This document shows, one piece after another, positions 37,326 through 49,300 of a stretch of 64,000 nt of DNA. Below the pieces are notes generated by a model. The model had not been told where the DNA came from. It ran no database searches and worked only from the letters and a program-made list of their open reading frames with translations. The first letter of the stretch is position 1; the number at the start of each line of letters is the position of its first letter. The translations under genes and the position numbers were made by a program. The stretch comes from Prototheca cutis. Taxonomy: Eukaryota; Chlorophyta; Trebouxiophyceae; Chlorellales; Chlorellaceae. The stretch spans positions 2,365,657 through 2,429,656 of the forward strand of contig BCIH01000001.1 in the NCBI GenBank assembly GCA_002897115.2. Direction: 5' to 3'.

Positions 37326-40300
37326 ATGTCGGACCATGTCGAGGCCAGCATCAGGTGAGGGTGGCCTGTCTTCTTGGCCGACCAGGGTGCCTTGCTTGGG
37401 GGATGTGCTGCTGGTCACGTGTTTGGAGTCCCTCCCACTGTGAAAGCACGCTGTGCGTATTTGAGTTGGATTTGGATGCATGATCATTTGGAGCGTGTGC
37501 GTATGTCGCACAGGTGCGCCGCCGCAGCAGGAATGATGACACCCGTGCCCCCAGCACTGCACCTCGCCAACACTGCATACCCCGATTCCCAGGAAGCTGC
37601 GCATCCCCTCCTGCGGCACCATGCGCCGGGAGTTTTGGCGGCTGGGGGACGAGGGCAACCCCAGCCGCGCCTCCGACCTGGAGCAGCTGCGCGGGATGCA
37701 GAAGAGCGCCAAGCCGAGAGACGAGTTTCTAGAGCACGCCAAGAATAAGTCCATCGCAGACTCCCTCCGATCGCTGCTCAGCGGCAACAGACCCCGCGTC
37801 AGCACCCGCGAACCCAGGGTGAGAGGGGGAGTTTGGGGGGGGGGGGGGGGGGCCGCGCGCGTTTGCCTTGAAGGCCCGTTGATGGCAAGGATGCATGTGT
37901 CCCATGGCTGACGAAGCAGAATTGCATCTGGGAATCAGTCTTGCTTGGAGAGTCCCTTGTTGCATTCCACCGAAGAAAAGCATCCTGAAATCTCAATCCA
38001 CCGTACCATTGCCACTACACCCCCTTGCAGCATGTCCAGCTGCAGCGGTCGCCGATGCCCTCGCCGTCCTTTGCGCACCCAACACCATGGTCGGATGAGC
38101 GGGCGCAGGAGGGCATGCTCCATGACATCAGCGACGTGGGCCTCAGGCCTGTGCTTATCTTGCACAACCTTTCTGTCCCCGAGCTCTGTCAGCATGTATG
38201 TATGTGATTTTCGGGGGGGGGGGGGATGGGCAGACTTGTCAATGGCACCCTGGGCCAAACCCACCTTTTTGATCTGAAAAACCTCCCCCAGACCTTGAAA
38301 CTACAAGCAACTAAGCTCTGGACCTGTCGCAGGCGCTGCAGTACGAGCCGAGCACACACCTCGTGACGGATGGCGCACTGGCAGTGCTCACCGGGGCCAA
38401 GACGGGGCGCAGCCCCGGGGACAAACGGGTAGTCCGCAAGCCCGACACTGAGACCGAGATCTGGTGGGGCTCCCGCTCCTGCAACCTGGAAATGGATGTC
38501 AGGTCTGTGGATGTGGATTTGGGGGGGGGGGTTCCCTCCATACCCGAGCATGCTTTCCCTGTCGGTGTGCCCTTCCTAAACCCCCATACCCACACCCCAA
38601 ACGCACACAGAGCCTTCATCATCAACCGCGAGCGGGCAGTGGACTACCTGAACACGCAGGAGCGACTGTACGTGGTGGATGGCTACGCCAGCTGGCACCC
38701 CATGGTGCGTTTGTGGGTTGTCGATGACCGGAAAGGGGGAGGGGGTGTGTGCCACATATCTTTGCGTTGATGGAACCCTTTCTTCCTTTCCTTCTCAAAC
38801 CCTCCCTCAACAAGAACAACGCCAGGCTCGTTACAAGGTCCGGGTCATTTGCACGCGGCCGTACCATGCCCTGTTTGCCAAGCACATGCTGGTGGGCCTG
38901 AGCGAGGAGGAGGTGGCAAGCTTTGAGGCGCCCGACCTGACCATTTACAACGCGGGAGCCTTTCCCGCAAACCGCCATGCCACCTTTTCAACCAGCTCGA
39001 CGTGCGTGGCCCTGTCACTGGGCCGCCAGGAGCTGGTCATCCTGGGGACGCAGTACGCCGGCGAGATGAAGAAGGGGGTCTTCAGTGCTCTGAGTTTCCC
39101 GCTGCTGAAACAGGGCATCTTGCCCCTGCATGCCGCCTGCTCTGTCTGGCACGGAGGGGAAGACGGTGGTGACGGCGAGGCATGCCCGGATGCCCCGAGT
39201 GAAACGGAGACTTCCATGTCTGTCGGTGCCGATACCGCAGCGCCATCGGGCAGCAACGGCAGTCGCCGGCAGCCGTCACGAGCATCTTCGACAGCAGACT
39301 CATCCCCACGGCCAGGCAACAACAAAACACTGCTGTACCTGGGCTTGCCCGGCACGGGCAAGACAGCGCTGAGTCAGCGTCGGGGCCGATTCGTCATCGG
39401 AGATGACGAGCTGGCCTGGGGCCCCGACGGCGTATTTAGCCTGTCGGCCGGGTGCCACGCCAAGGTCATCGGTCTGCGGCCCGCACGGGAGTCCGCCATC
39501 GCCGCGGCCATCCGCGGCGGGGCCATCCTAGAAAACGTGGTCTTTGACGAGCACACGCGGGAGGTGGATTTTTTTGCAAGCAAGATTACGGAAAACACGC
39601 GGGCGGTGTTCCCCCTGACGCACCTGCCCAATGGCATTGTGCCGGCGCTCGGCGGCCACCCGACTGACATCCTCCTCCTCAGCTGCGACTGCATGGGCGT
39701 GCTGCCCTTGGTCGCAAGGCTGACTGTCGAACAAGCCGTTTACCACTACCTCAAGTTGGTTTGGGGAGGGATGGGAAGGGGTATGTGCCGGACAGCACTA
39801 TCGCGATTGACGAGCCACAGTGCAAGACCCCGTGCACATGCCAACCCCCATCCCATCATCGTTGCAGTGGCTACTCGGCCAGCCTGTCTGCCACCGGGGA
39901 GGGCGACCGGCGCGAGCCAGCGCCCATTTTCTCTGCATGTTTCGGTGCAGCCTTTCTGGTGAGAACGGTGGAGAATCTGTGCATGCGGAGGGGAGTTGAC
40001 TTTATGACATGGGTGTGGGAAGGCAGCGGGATGCAAATTATTCTGTCTTTAAAAAAAATGTTTTTGGGACACCAAGTGTCTCGGTGCTCATAGGAGACCC
40101 CGTCCCTTTCCACCCACCCACCCACCTGCATCACAGATCTGCCACCCGCTGCGGTATGGTTCTCTGTTTCTTCAGTACCTCCGGGAGCATCGCCCCACCG
40201 TCTGGCTGGTCAACACGGGTTGGATGGGCGGCGGGCCCGGCATCGGCTACCGCACACCCCTCTCACAAACAATGCGTGCCCTCGAGGCGATTGAATCGGG

Positions 40301-40919
40301 AGCACTGGCCACCGGCGAGTTCCGGAACCTGGAGGGTCCCTTTGACCTGCTGATCCCGGCCGTCGTCCCGGGGGTTCCCGAAGAATCTCTGAGCGCCCGC
40401 GATGCATGGCCCGACAAGGAAGCCTGCGAACTCACGCTGCAAGGCCTGGCCTCCCAGTTCCGAGACGTGCGGTTGAGGGTTGGGGTTTGGGGGTGGGGGA
40501 TGGGTCTGGAGCTGTTTTCTTCCTGTGAATCAATGGATGGTTGGCCTGGGAAGAAGATTGAATGGATGGGTGCATGTCACTCGGCCAGACATGCGAGGGT
40601 GGATCCCTGGTGCTTGACAGCTTTTCTTTGACGACGAGTTTGCCCCGACAAAGGCCTCCCACGCAACTGCCACTGTTTCCCATGCCCTGCTGCAGAACTT
40701 TGAAGACTTGGTAGTGGACTGCAGGGCCGAGTGGTTCACAGAGGTAGGCTTTATCACTGGATTTACCCCTTTTTTTTTTTGGGGGGGGGGGGGGGGACCA
40801 TACACCTGGGCCTCAGAGCTCCAACTGTGTCACAGGCTGCCTGGTCAACCCCTTGCATGGCTTCTGACCTACAGGAGGAACTGGACAGCATTCGGAGGGC
40901 AGGACCCAGAGCATCCTAG
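37326..40919 (+). CDS. PCK1: phosphoenolpyruvate carboxykinase (ATP)
   Basis: Converts oxaloacetate and ATP to PEP, CO2 and ADP in the cytosol. Ten exons (37326-37354, 37593-37818, 38031-38195, 38333-38502, 38611-38704, 38826-39754, 39868-39958, 40137-40466, 40621-40743, 40875-40919) sum to 733 aa, longer than typical (about 530-670). Seen are D-G-A-L-A-V-L-T-G-A-K-T-G-R-S-P and Q-Y-A-G-E-M-K-K-G; a P-loop G-L-P-G-T-G-K-T-A-L-S where the family usually has S and T-T; metal-binding I-G-D-D-E; E-N-V-V-F-D-E-H-T-R-E-V-D; and substrate-binding T-E-N-T-R and N-T-G-W. A Ser/Glu-rich insert (about 60 residues, 39160-39320) precedes the P-loop, and a non-canonical segment (40621-40743) precedes the normal ending (E-L-D-S-I-R-R-A-G-P). 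Four introns start with G runs. Confidence 0.94.
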
Positions 40920-41326
40920 TTATGCGTTGGACGACAATGATGATCATAGGCAATTCAATAACTGCTGCATGGCTTCAGATAACTCTTGTTCTCGCTTTGT
41001 TCTCGAGTACAACCATCGCTGGGTTTCACAAAGGAGATACCATGCGTGTGACCCCTACTTGAAGATGCCAGGCTGTGCATTTGAAGACACGCAGACATGA
41101 TGGTGGAGATGCCCTGGGACATGGTTTGCCTGGGAAACCCTTGGTCCCCGCTCTCCTTGCTTGCGGAAATGAAACTTGCAATGCTATGGAAACAAAGAGT
41201 GGCAGCCACTTGCATGCCAGAGAAAAGACAGTTTTTGTGCTGCGATATGAAGAATGTCTAGACGGGATGAGCTCATAAACAGACGAGTTGAAACAACTTC
41301 GAGATGGTGGTCACAGACTCATCATA
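40920..41326. other. convergent 3' region PEPCK / M11 protease
   Basis: 407 bp between two stop codons; no further feature seen. Confidence 0.5.
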
Positions 41327-42381
41327 TCAGGCTGTTGTCGCGACAAGGTCGACTGCGGGAGCTCCACCCACAGCACTCAGTGGGTTGGAGTACATGAGCT
41401 TGGCGCTTGTCAGTTCCGTGGACGGCAGGTCCTCGGATTTGGCAGCAGACCGTGAGTGGAAATACCACACTGCCAATCCGACCGCCAGCAGAGCAACTGC
41501 CCCCCCCGCGGCAGCTCCAGCAACGAGACCGATGGGGACAGTGGTGGTGCTGGAATCAGATGTGCCACCCTCACTGTCGCCAGCACTGGCATCTGTTGCA
41601 GGACCGGCTTGGTTGGTCGGCACAAAGCTCGTGTACAGCAGTGTCACCGGCTCTGAACCCCCGGTGGCATCATAGTGCCGAATGTTGGCCACCAGGGTGC
41701 CGTTGGACAGAAGCTGGAAAGCACAGCGGAGATGGCGCCCATCGGAACTTAACAGCTGTGCGGTCGCTGCCCATGTGCCCGGTGTGGTTGCCGATGACGA
41801 CAGGGGGAAGGAATTGCTGGAACGGTTACCAGCGGCGGCACCTTCTGAAGAGCCCGTCGTACTCATGCGCTCAGTCGCCAGCGTCGCGTTCAGGTCGTCC
41901 TTCCAGGTGATACTTTCCACCGGCACATCACTCGGCCAGGTCAGCGTGATCGCTGCGGTGGCGCCGTCCGCGCGCCGCAGCGCTGTCCACTGCAGCGCAA
42001 TCCTCGCCGTGGGTGGAGGCGACAGGCCCATGCTCAGGACCAGCTCGGCGCATTCTAGGCCCCCAAGCCCCGTGTAGTCGCCCTGCACGAACGCCTCCAA
42101 CCCCGGCGCTTCGCCGCGAAAGCCGTAGAATCCAGACACCGACTGGTTGTAGAGTGGCAGACCAGCGGTGCCAGGGCAGGGGCCCACCGCCACGACCCGT
42201 ACCCCCAGTCCGCTGCCGGCATCCCGCCAGGCGTACCCCGCCCGCAGCAGCGCAAATTGCGACAGCCTACACGGGGTGTCGTGGTTGTGTATCGTGGGTG
42301 GGTGGATGGAATGCCACGAAACCATTCTGGGAATGCTACAGGATTAGGGAACTGTAGGGTATGTGGAGGTTCTCTAGGGAG

Positions 42382-42431
<50 letters not shown>

Positions 42432-45400
42432 CACACGCGCGCGCGCGCGCGCGCACATCTTGTCTCACCTGGGTGAGCTGCCGAGTACTTCAGGCAGGGC
42501 GTCTGGCCAGTCCCGGGTCTGGAGGTTGAAATCCAGAAGACCCTTGGGGCCCCAGGTACCGTCGGTGGCTAAAGGAATGTACTCGATGCCCAGTCCCCGA
42601 ACGTTGGCACGGACACCATCGGGTGTGGGGGCCCCGTCGGCGGCTCCCAGGTAAATTCCGCCGACACTGGCGTCTTGCCAGTGGCCAGCATCCCGAAGGC
42701 CCAGCAACAGGATCTCCGATGCACTGCGGCGCAGCGCGATGCTGCGCCGCTGGCCCCGGCTCTCGGGTCGGTCAAAGGGCCACAACGTCACCGCCAGCTC
42801 GGATCCCTGGGCCAAGTCCCCGTCCAACAGGACGAGCCGTTCTTCGTCCGGCAGCCAGCCGGCCATTGTGCGGTGGTACAGGCTGTAGTCGGACCGGCAG
42901 CATGCCATGACGTCCAGCCGGTCCGTGTACCCATCCGCTGGCGTGGCGCCGGGGCTGCCCAGCGGGTTTGTTGGGATGCTCAAGGCTCTTGCTGTTGCTG
43001 TGGTTGGTGTTGTATCCGCTGCGCCCTCGGATGATGGCTCTCCTTCGAGTGCCGTGATGGCCTGAGAAGCTTGGACAGATGGGCCGCCTGCAGCAGCCAT
43101 GAGCATTGCCCCATCCTCGGTGGATGGCGTGCTTGTTACGCCATTGACCCCGGGAATGTACACATTGGCATGGTGGAATCCCAGGCGGTGGCCCGTTTCG
43201 TGGACGGCATAGTAGAGCGTGGGGAAGCATTGGGTGACGGTGAACCCGGGCACGCCTGCCGTGCGCCAGGCGCGGAAACTCGGCTGCCGCGCCTGGTTCA
43301 TGGCCGCCAGGCCGATGAACGTCCAGGGGCTGAGACCAGAGGCTGTCACCGCTGCCTCCGCAGCCTTCTCGTAGTAGCCCAGGTTGTCCCCGAGCCAGAC
43401 GAGCGGCATGTCCACCTCGGGCAGCACGGCCACGGCCGGGTTGAGAGACAGTGCGCCGCCAGAAGCCGCGATCAGGGCCTGATTATACTGGTCAAACATA
43501 CCTGTTTGCTAGGACGGTTGGGTGGGCGGGGTTGGGTTGGATGCAAGGCATGTGATGGTGCTGACTGGAAACAGCCACATTCATTCATTCATTCAAGGAG
43601 AAAACCTTCCTGGGCATGTACATGCATGGTGTGAACCCTCACCTCCCCCCCACACACACACCCATCCACCGAACACCCATACAAACACAATCTCCACAGA
43701 CCTGTCTCTTGGATCAGCATTTCCGTGCCGGCCTTGGTGCATCCCAGGCTGCACCCCGCGGGACTGGGTTTGTCCGTCGGGTACGGGTATTTGCGCTCCC
43801 ACAGACTCCAGTGCGACTGGCACTCCACGTCCGCCTTGGTCGCCCAAGAGTAGCCCTGTGGGACAATGGCCACCAGCTTGCCGTGTCCACGGACACTGCC
43901 TGCCGAATCCAGCGACAGATCCGTCACGACTCGGGGGCTCCCGGGCCCCGCCAGTCGCGTGGCCAGGCAGCTCGTCCGGCGGAGCGGCGTCATCCATGTG
44001 CCAGCATCTGGGGCTAACATGCCATAATCAAACAAGCGCTCAGCCTCGAGGTCGATAGAATTCACGTAGGCATCAGACCAGCCCAGCATGGCGGCATGGC
44101 GCAGCGTGGATGATGCGTGATAGACGGTGCGGTGGATGGGGCGGCCTGTCGCCCCGCCGACAACCAACGAAGTGTGCCGGCAGCATGCCGCCTGGCGGTG
44201 GATGTCGCCGGTACGTCGTACGATGATGGCATTGTCTGTGACAAGAATCCTTCCAGAACTGTCGCTGCCCCGCACGCGGATGACGTATCGTCCGGGAAAC
44301 GGGTACTGCACGGTCATCTGCACGGTGGCGGTCGTGGACGTGCTTGACGATGGAACATCGTCTGCCGACACTTGAACGTCGCCGCACTCGGTGCTGTTGC
44401 AGCTGGGGGGCACCAGTCCGAAGAATGTCACGCTGAGCCTGGAAGTTGGTGGTGAGGTGTAGAATGGCGAAGAGTGCTGTTGGTTGAACATTCAATATTG
44501 CCCCTAACATTCTGTGCGTTGCACTGCCACGCCCTGTGGGTCAGGTTGCCTGGAATAGACAAAACCAGACTGGGTGAATCCTTCCCCGAACCCAGAAACA
44601 GCAGGCTTGCCCACCCAAATCACGCCCCCAAACGCACCTGGGTGACACAGAAGAAAACGATGCTGTGATAGCAACGATGTCATTCACGAAGACATCGTCA
44701 GAAGGTCCCAGCGACAGCACCGGGGCAGCAAGTTGCCTTGTCCCCGTTGCCTTGGCAGCAGAACTGACGGCATCGCTCGTGAGACCCTGGCAGCTCAGGT
44801 TTCCAGCGGCAGTGCTTGCAAAGAAGGCTGCCTTGATTGTTCCAATGAGTGCATCTGTTGCCTCATCAGAGGCAGGGCCCAGCGTGATCCCGTCGGCCTG
44901 CCATTCCCCCGCTCCAAGCCAGCCCCCGGCCGGAGAAGCCTGACTGGGACTCGTCTCCTGGCTGTCGACGCAGAGCTGCAGCGCTCCAGCAGCCGTCCAC
45001 ACCACGCCCAGCGACCAGGACGCCGTGGCATTGGTCGTGTCTGGCAAGGAGTAAGCCAGCTCCGTAGTCGAGGCATTGCCCAAATCCCCGCCAGCGACAA
45101 CAATCTGGGACAGAACACAGTCGGCAAAAATTCCAACAGCAGACCCGATCTGGGCAAGCTGCGGCCTGTCACTGCCTGTGCCGCAGGTGCTGTCCAGGTC
45201 CATCCAGAGCATGCCGGCGCTGACAGCCCGGGGGAGCGCAAAGCCATCAAAGGTTGCCCTCACAGTCGTGGCATTGCTGCACCCCTGGGAGAGGGAGGCC
45301 TTGCAGGGGAGTTTTAGAAAGCGGTTTCGGGATTTGAGAACCAGCATAAATGTCTGCAAGTTGCGCATTGTAATGCGTATGCACCAGGGCGCTGAGTCAG

Positions 45401-45955
45401 ACGACTTGGGCCTCGTGTGTGCCCTGAAGCTTCATGGCTGGATGGCCCCCCCCNNNNNNNNNNNNNNNNNNNNNNNNNNNNNNNNNNNNNNNNNNNNNNN
45501 NNNNNNNNNNNNNNNNNNNNNNNNNNNNNNNNNNNNNNNNNNNNNNNNNNNNNCCCCCCCCCCCACACACACACGCGCACACAGACCAACACGGAGGTGT
45601 TTATTTCGAACAGAAAAACCTCCCACTCCCTTCTACCTCTGGCTCCACGCTGGAGACCATGTGTAGAGGATCGCCGGCCAGGAGATCAATCACCGAAACC
45701 GATTCTAATTGGGAACTGCAAAGGAATGGGGGGGCACCCGACCTTGTGAGATTTGGGCGACGACCGAGGCAATTTCCGCCGGCATGCAAATTTTGCACAT
45801 TCCGACAACCATCAACTTTGGTTCATGGGGTCAACTCAATACATTGCACATGTGAATAGCGTTATCTGCGCATCGAATTACCTTGTCCCGGGGAGGCAGA
45901 GGGTGCCGACCAGTGCTAGGAGCACGAACGTGCCTGGGGCCAGGCATTTGGGCAT
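41327..45955 (-). CDS. membrane-anchored gametolysin-like (M11-type) metalloprotease
   Basis: Secreted zinc protease anchored by a C-terminal helix. The core exons about 45360-44638, 44438-43702, 43501-42469 and 42266-41327 join in phase. The active site H-E-T-G-H-R-L-G-F-H-H-A is a complete metzincin HExxHxxGxxH. It is followed by a long insert and D-V-M-A-C-C, which may supply the Met-turn. Gametolysins (family M11) of green algae cleave Hyp-rich wall glycoproteins; assignment to M11 rather than another metzincin is inference. Ser/Thr-rich domains lie upstream. The C-terminus has one helix (V-P-I-G-L-V-A-G-A-A-A) and a short cytosolic tail. A signal-peptide exon (start 45955, M-P-K-C-L-A-P, donor GTAATT at 45881) fits, but its phase does not match the first core exon and an assembly gap lies between, so an exon is probably lost there. 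Confidence 0.72.
42382..42429. repeat. poly(C) 48 nt (poly(G) in protease sense)
   Basis: C48 on the plus strand in the last intron (42468-42267) of the protease gene. In the sense direction it reads GTGAGACAAGATGT, alternating (GC)n, GTGTGTT, then G48. Confidence 0.95.
45454..45553. other. 100-N assembly gap inside a C run
   Basis: Exactly 100 N, flanked by C8 on the left (45446-45453) and C11 plus (AC)n on the right (45554-45583). The round number indicates a gap of unknown size. It falls inside an intron, or a lost exon, of the protease gene. Confidence 0.95.
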
Positions 45956-46369
45956 GGCGGCAGTCGCCACCCTCACAGTTTCTTTGGCTGCCAATACTTA
46001 AATCACGTCCGGTGTACTTGCTCAAAAACTCCACATCATTATATGACATATACGTGATCTTCGCACTGCGCTCTGTCAATTTCTGCCGCTTCGACGGCAA
46101 TAAAGGCGAGCCGTGTGTTTGGGGAGCTCGCACAGCCTCGACGTTCAAAAACCCTCCTGCACACGAGGCACGGTGACCCGGCGCGTGATGTCCACCTTCC
46201 CATCACCCGTGTTACATTCTGAGGTGTACGTATGCATACATTAAATGGCGTGTGACTCAATATGTCAGCCGCGGATGCCCCTTTTTTGTGTTTGCTTATG
46301 AGTGTCTCGACACTCATCCTGTCCCGCGGCTTGGGTGCGGTTTTGGCCCGGCCCATCCAGCCGTGCCGC
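45956..46369. other. spacer between protease start and DCD gene stop
   Basis: 414 bp, presumably the protease promoter and the 3' UTR of the DCD gene. No ORF is supported. Confidence 0.5.
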
Positions 46370-47954
46370 TCAGTGCTGGGTCCAGTACTCCATGAGCTTC
46401 CACAGCGCCTGCACTTGAGCTGGCTGCATGTCACGTGCAAAGTACGGCAGTTCGCTTCTCGTTTGTGGGTTGCGCTTGCGCTCGTGCACCAGAAGCAGGA
46501 GATCGTCTGGCAGCGGCCGGAATTTCCGCAGCGGCCGCAGCCGCACCTGAACAGGGGGACATTCGGGACGAAACGAATATGTGAATTGCGTATGATCGAT
46601 CGACTGGAATTCAGAGCAGTGCACACGGCGTGGCCTCATCCTACAGCCAGGGACCCCCTTGTCGATCCTTTGGGGAATGAAAGTGGTGGGCAGGCGGCCA
46701 AGGGGAAACCTGGTCCCCAACATTTCCCCTCGAACCATGCATGCATGACTCGCCCATGGACCCATGGCCCATCATGCAGACTCCCCACGTCATGCAGTAT
46801 GGGCAGACCAATATCTCAGTTCACGGGGTGTATTTTGCCACACCTGTCATCCCCAAACCGCTTTCCCATGCCCCGGCCAAAGGCGCAGAGGTTGATGTCC
46901 ATGTGCATGGACAACACGTACACACCTGGTTTGGAAAGCCTGGGCCAAAGCCTGGATCCAGATTGGTGCCCACTTGCACGACCTGGAACATGCCGTAGGA
47001 GACGCCCTGGTCCAGCGAGTGGATGAGGGCGACCCAGCCTGGCTCGACCACCCGGACGTCCAGCACGTGGTTGGAGGCAAAGATGGCCTTGTCCAGGCAG
47101 CGCTTGAGCACCGAGGAGTTTGAGAGGAATACGCGGCCACGCGCACCAGCGGGGCAGGCCAGGCCGGGGTCCCCCGGCGCCAGCCCCGCTCGTGGCGGTG
47201 GCAGCAGCGCGCCGCCGCCGAGCCAGGCTGCATACCGCGCCGCCGCGGCTTTCATCGCATCCCCCTCCGCATTCACTTGCATCTCCGTGCCTGGATCCTT
47301 GTTCTCGTCGCTCGTGCTCGACGGCCGCCAATCCATGCGCCGCAGAGCCCTGGAAACAAGTGGTCGTGACGGAAATGGTGACAGAGCTGTTCGGTCCTCT
47401 TTCTCCTTGCGATGCTGCCGATGCACATTGACACTATGTCGCTCGCATGCATGTCACCGCACACAACCATCCCACGGTAACAGATGAAGGGGTTACCTCA
47501 TCTGCTAGGGTCTCACTATGCGCTGCAAAGGAGCTTGCCTCAGCTGGCCCTTCCCCACACACCTGGCTAGGCTGGAGAGCCGATTGTTCGCCAGAAGCTC
47601 CGCGGCATCCAGCTTGGCACCAAAGTTTCCCGGGGAAAGTGTCGGCTGATGTCCCCGCCATGTGTAGGTCCACCGACCCCAGGCACGGCCCTGCAACTCG
47701 GGACCAGGGCGGGGGCCTTGGCCCAGTCGTTCCCTGTCGCTACAGCTCTCTGACGATGCCCGCCGTAGTCGCACATCATCGTCATCCGACATCGAATCTG
47801 ACATCAGAGAGGCGGAGGACGGATCCTTTTCGCCCGAGGATTGGGAGCTTGGCGAGCTCGGGGCTGTGTCGTCACCGTCCGTTTCGTACGCCAATTCCAG
47901 GCTCTCGTTGGGCAGCCCGTCCAAGAGGTTCGTGGTGTTTTTAGAGAGAACCAT
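46370..47954 (-). CDS. DCD (Development and Cell Death) domain protein
   Basis: Exons 47954-47563, 47349-46926 and 46546-46370 join in phase to 330 aa. The N-terminal third is acidic and Ser-rich (S-D-S-M-S-D-D-D-D). A short conserved segment (N-F-G-A-K-L-D-A-A-E-L-L-A-N-N) and an Ala/Pro-rich linker lead to a C-terminal DCD domain. It begins G-R-V-F-L-S-N-S-S-V-L-K-R-C-L, where the family has G-x-I-F-G-C-x-x-x-T-x-x-E-C, and continues with V-E-P-G-W-V-A-L-I-H, S-Y-G-M-F-Q-V-V and V-R-L-R-P-L-R-K-F-R-P-L. DCD domains occur in plant proteins linked to stress, hormone response and cell death; no biochemical activity is known. The assignment rests on this motif order and not on a search, so treat it as probable. 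Confidence 0.68.
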
Positions 47955-49300
47955 TGTAAATGAATGGGTTCTATTTCACCGATACGACGGGAAGCGGCGC
48001 TCAAGTTCTAGGCTCCTGCCTGGAACTGCCCCTCCAGCCAACACGCCCTTGGGCAGGTCGGGGGCCGGCGCCAATCTGAGATCTCGTGCCTATTGCATGC
48101 AAAAAATGTCCTAGTAGTATGGACACCATGAAGTATGCTGATTTGAACGCCGCTGAGACCAGCGTGGGGCGACCGGGCCCCAGCCCCACTTTCCCAGCTT
48201 TCCCAGCGGGGCCCCCATTTCGTCGTCCGGAAACCCATTGGGGCGGTCTGCCATCCCATTGGGGCGGTCGGCAAGCCCCGGCCAAGGTCAGCGACGAAGC
48301 GAATAGGATCCACCACCCGCCAACGCCACAGTCGAACATCCAACCAGGGGCATCATACTCATTCGTTGTCGTGAGAACCCCGGGGAAGACCGACCATCGT
48401 CGTCAAAGTTCAGGTCATCCTGTTCAGAGCTCGGCAGCCTGCTGGCTGCGGTGCAAAAAAAGGCCCGTCAGGCATTTCGTTTCAAATCATCAGTCACAAA
48501 ACGGCATTCAGAAACGCAGGGGACCTTTCATAATGTGTGCGAGGTCGTCTAGTCCAGTCAGACCGGAAGGTGGTACACGGGCACGGTCCGGGTGGCCTTG
48601 TGCCCTCTGCTGCAGCCAGGGGGGACCTGTCACCATCAATACGTGACACTGTCCAACATGCCAGTTGTTGGAAAGCATTCGGAATCGCATCCCCGGCAAA
48701 TGCACTGCGTGCCGCTGATTCCCGCGACCCCTGCTGGAAGAGGGTTTCGGGACCGACAGTTTCGCGATTAGCGCATAGCGGACAGCCATGTGGGCTTGCC
48801 TACACCTTGCCAGTCAGTCTGCGATTTAGCACCGCACGAAATAACTTTGATGGGAATAGGCATCTGCATCGGCCACCGGACAATCCGCCCGGCGGGCCCA
48901 ACCAAACCCTAACCCAGATGGAACCCTTGCCCGCGTCCTCTCCGCAGTGTCCATTGGACGTTGGAACAGTCAGCAGTACAGTCGTTGCGCGCCCCGCCCA
49001 AGCGTCTGTCGACCTCCATCGCAAAGCGAATATCAACTACAGAAATGTTTCATTAGAGAAGGAGGCCCTTGAGTGAACAACAGCCTCCCAGCATCCCCAA
49101 AACGAGCGCCGGGCCATGCAATCGCTTTGGTGGCAACGGGCCGCGCGGTCTACGCAACGAGCCCGCGGGACTGAAGTCAGTGGCCACGGACCCGGGAGCC
49201 TATAAATCCGGAGTTCGGCACATCATCTCCCGTCTTTTTGCACGGAATTCACATCCACTAAATATCTTGAAACTGATCTTCGAAGGGCACTGTTGTCAAG
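47955..49300. promoter_or_regulatory. divergent promoter region DCD gene / amino acid permease
   Basis: 1.35 kb between start codons at 47954 (minus) and 49301 (plus). No coding support. It contains two CCAAT-bearing direct repeats (48234-48269, annotated separately) and an AT-richer segment just before the permease. Confidence 0.5.
48234..48269 (-). repeat. tandem 15-bp repeat with CCAAT core
   Basis: Two exact copies of CCCATTGGGGCGGTC (48234-48248 and 48255-48269), 21 bp apart. On the minus strand each reads GACCGCCCCAATGGG, that is, a CCAAT box next to a GC-box-like CCGCCCC. They lie about 280-315 bp upstream of the DCD-gene start and in its orientation, so they could be NF-Y-type sites. 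Confidence 0.6.

Noticed and set aside
48904..48916. Interstitial telomere motif (CCCTAACCC-like)
   Set aside because: It is a single short occurrence, expected by chance.
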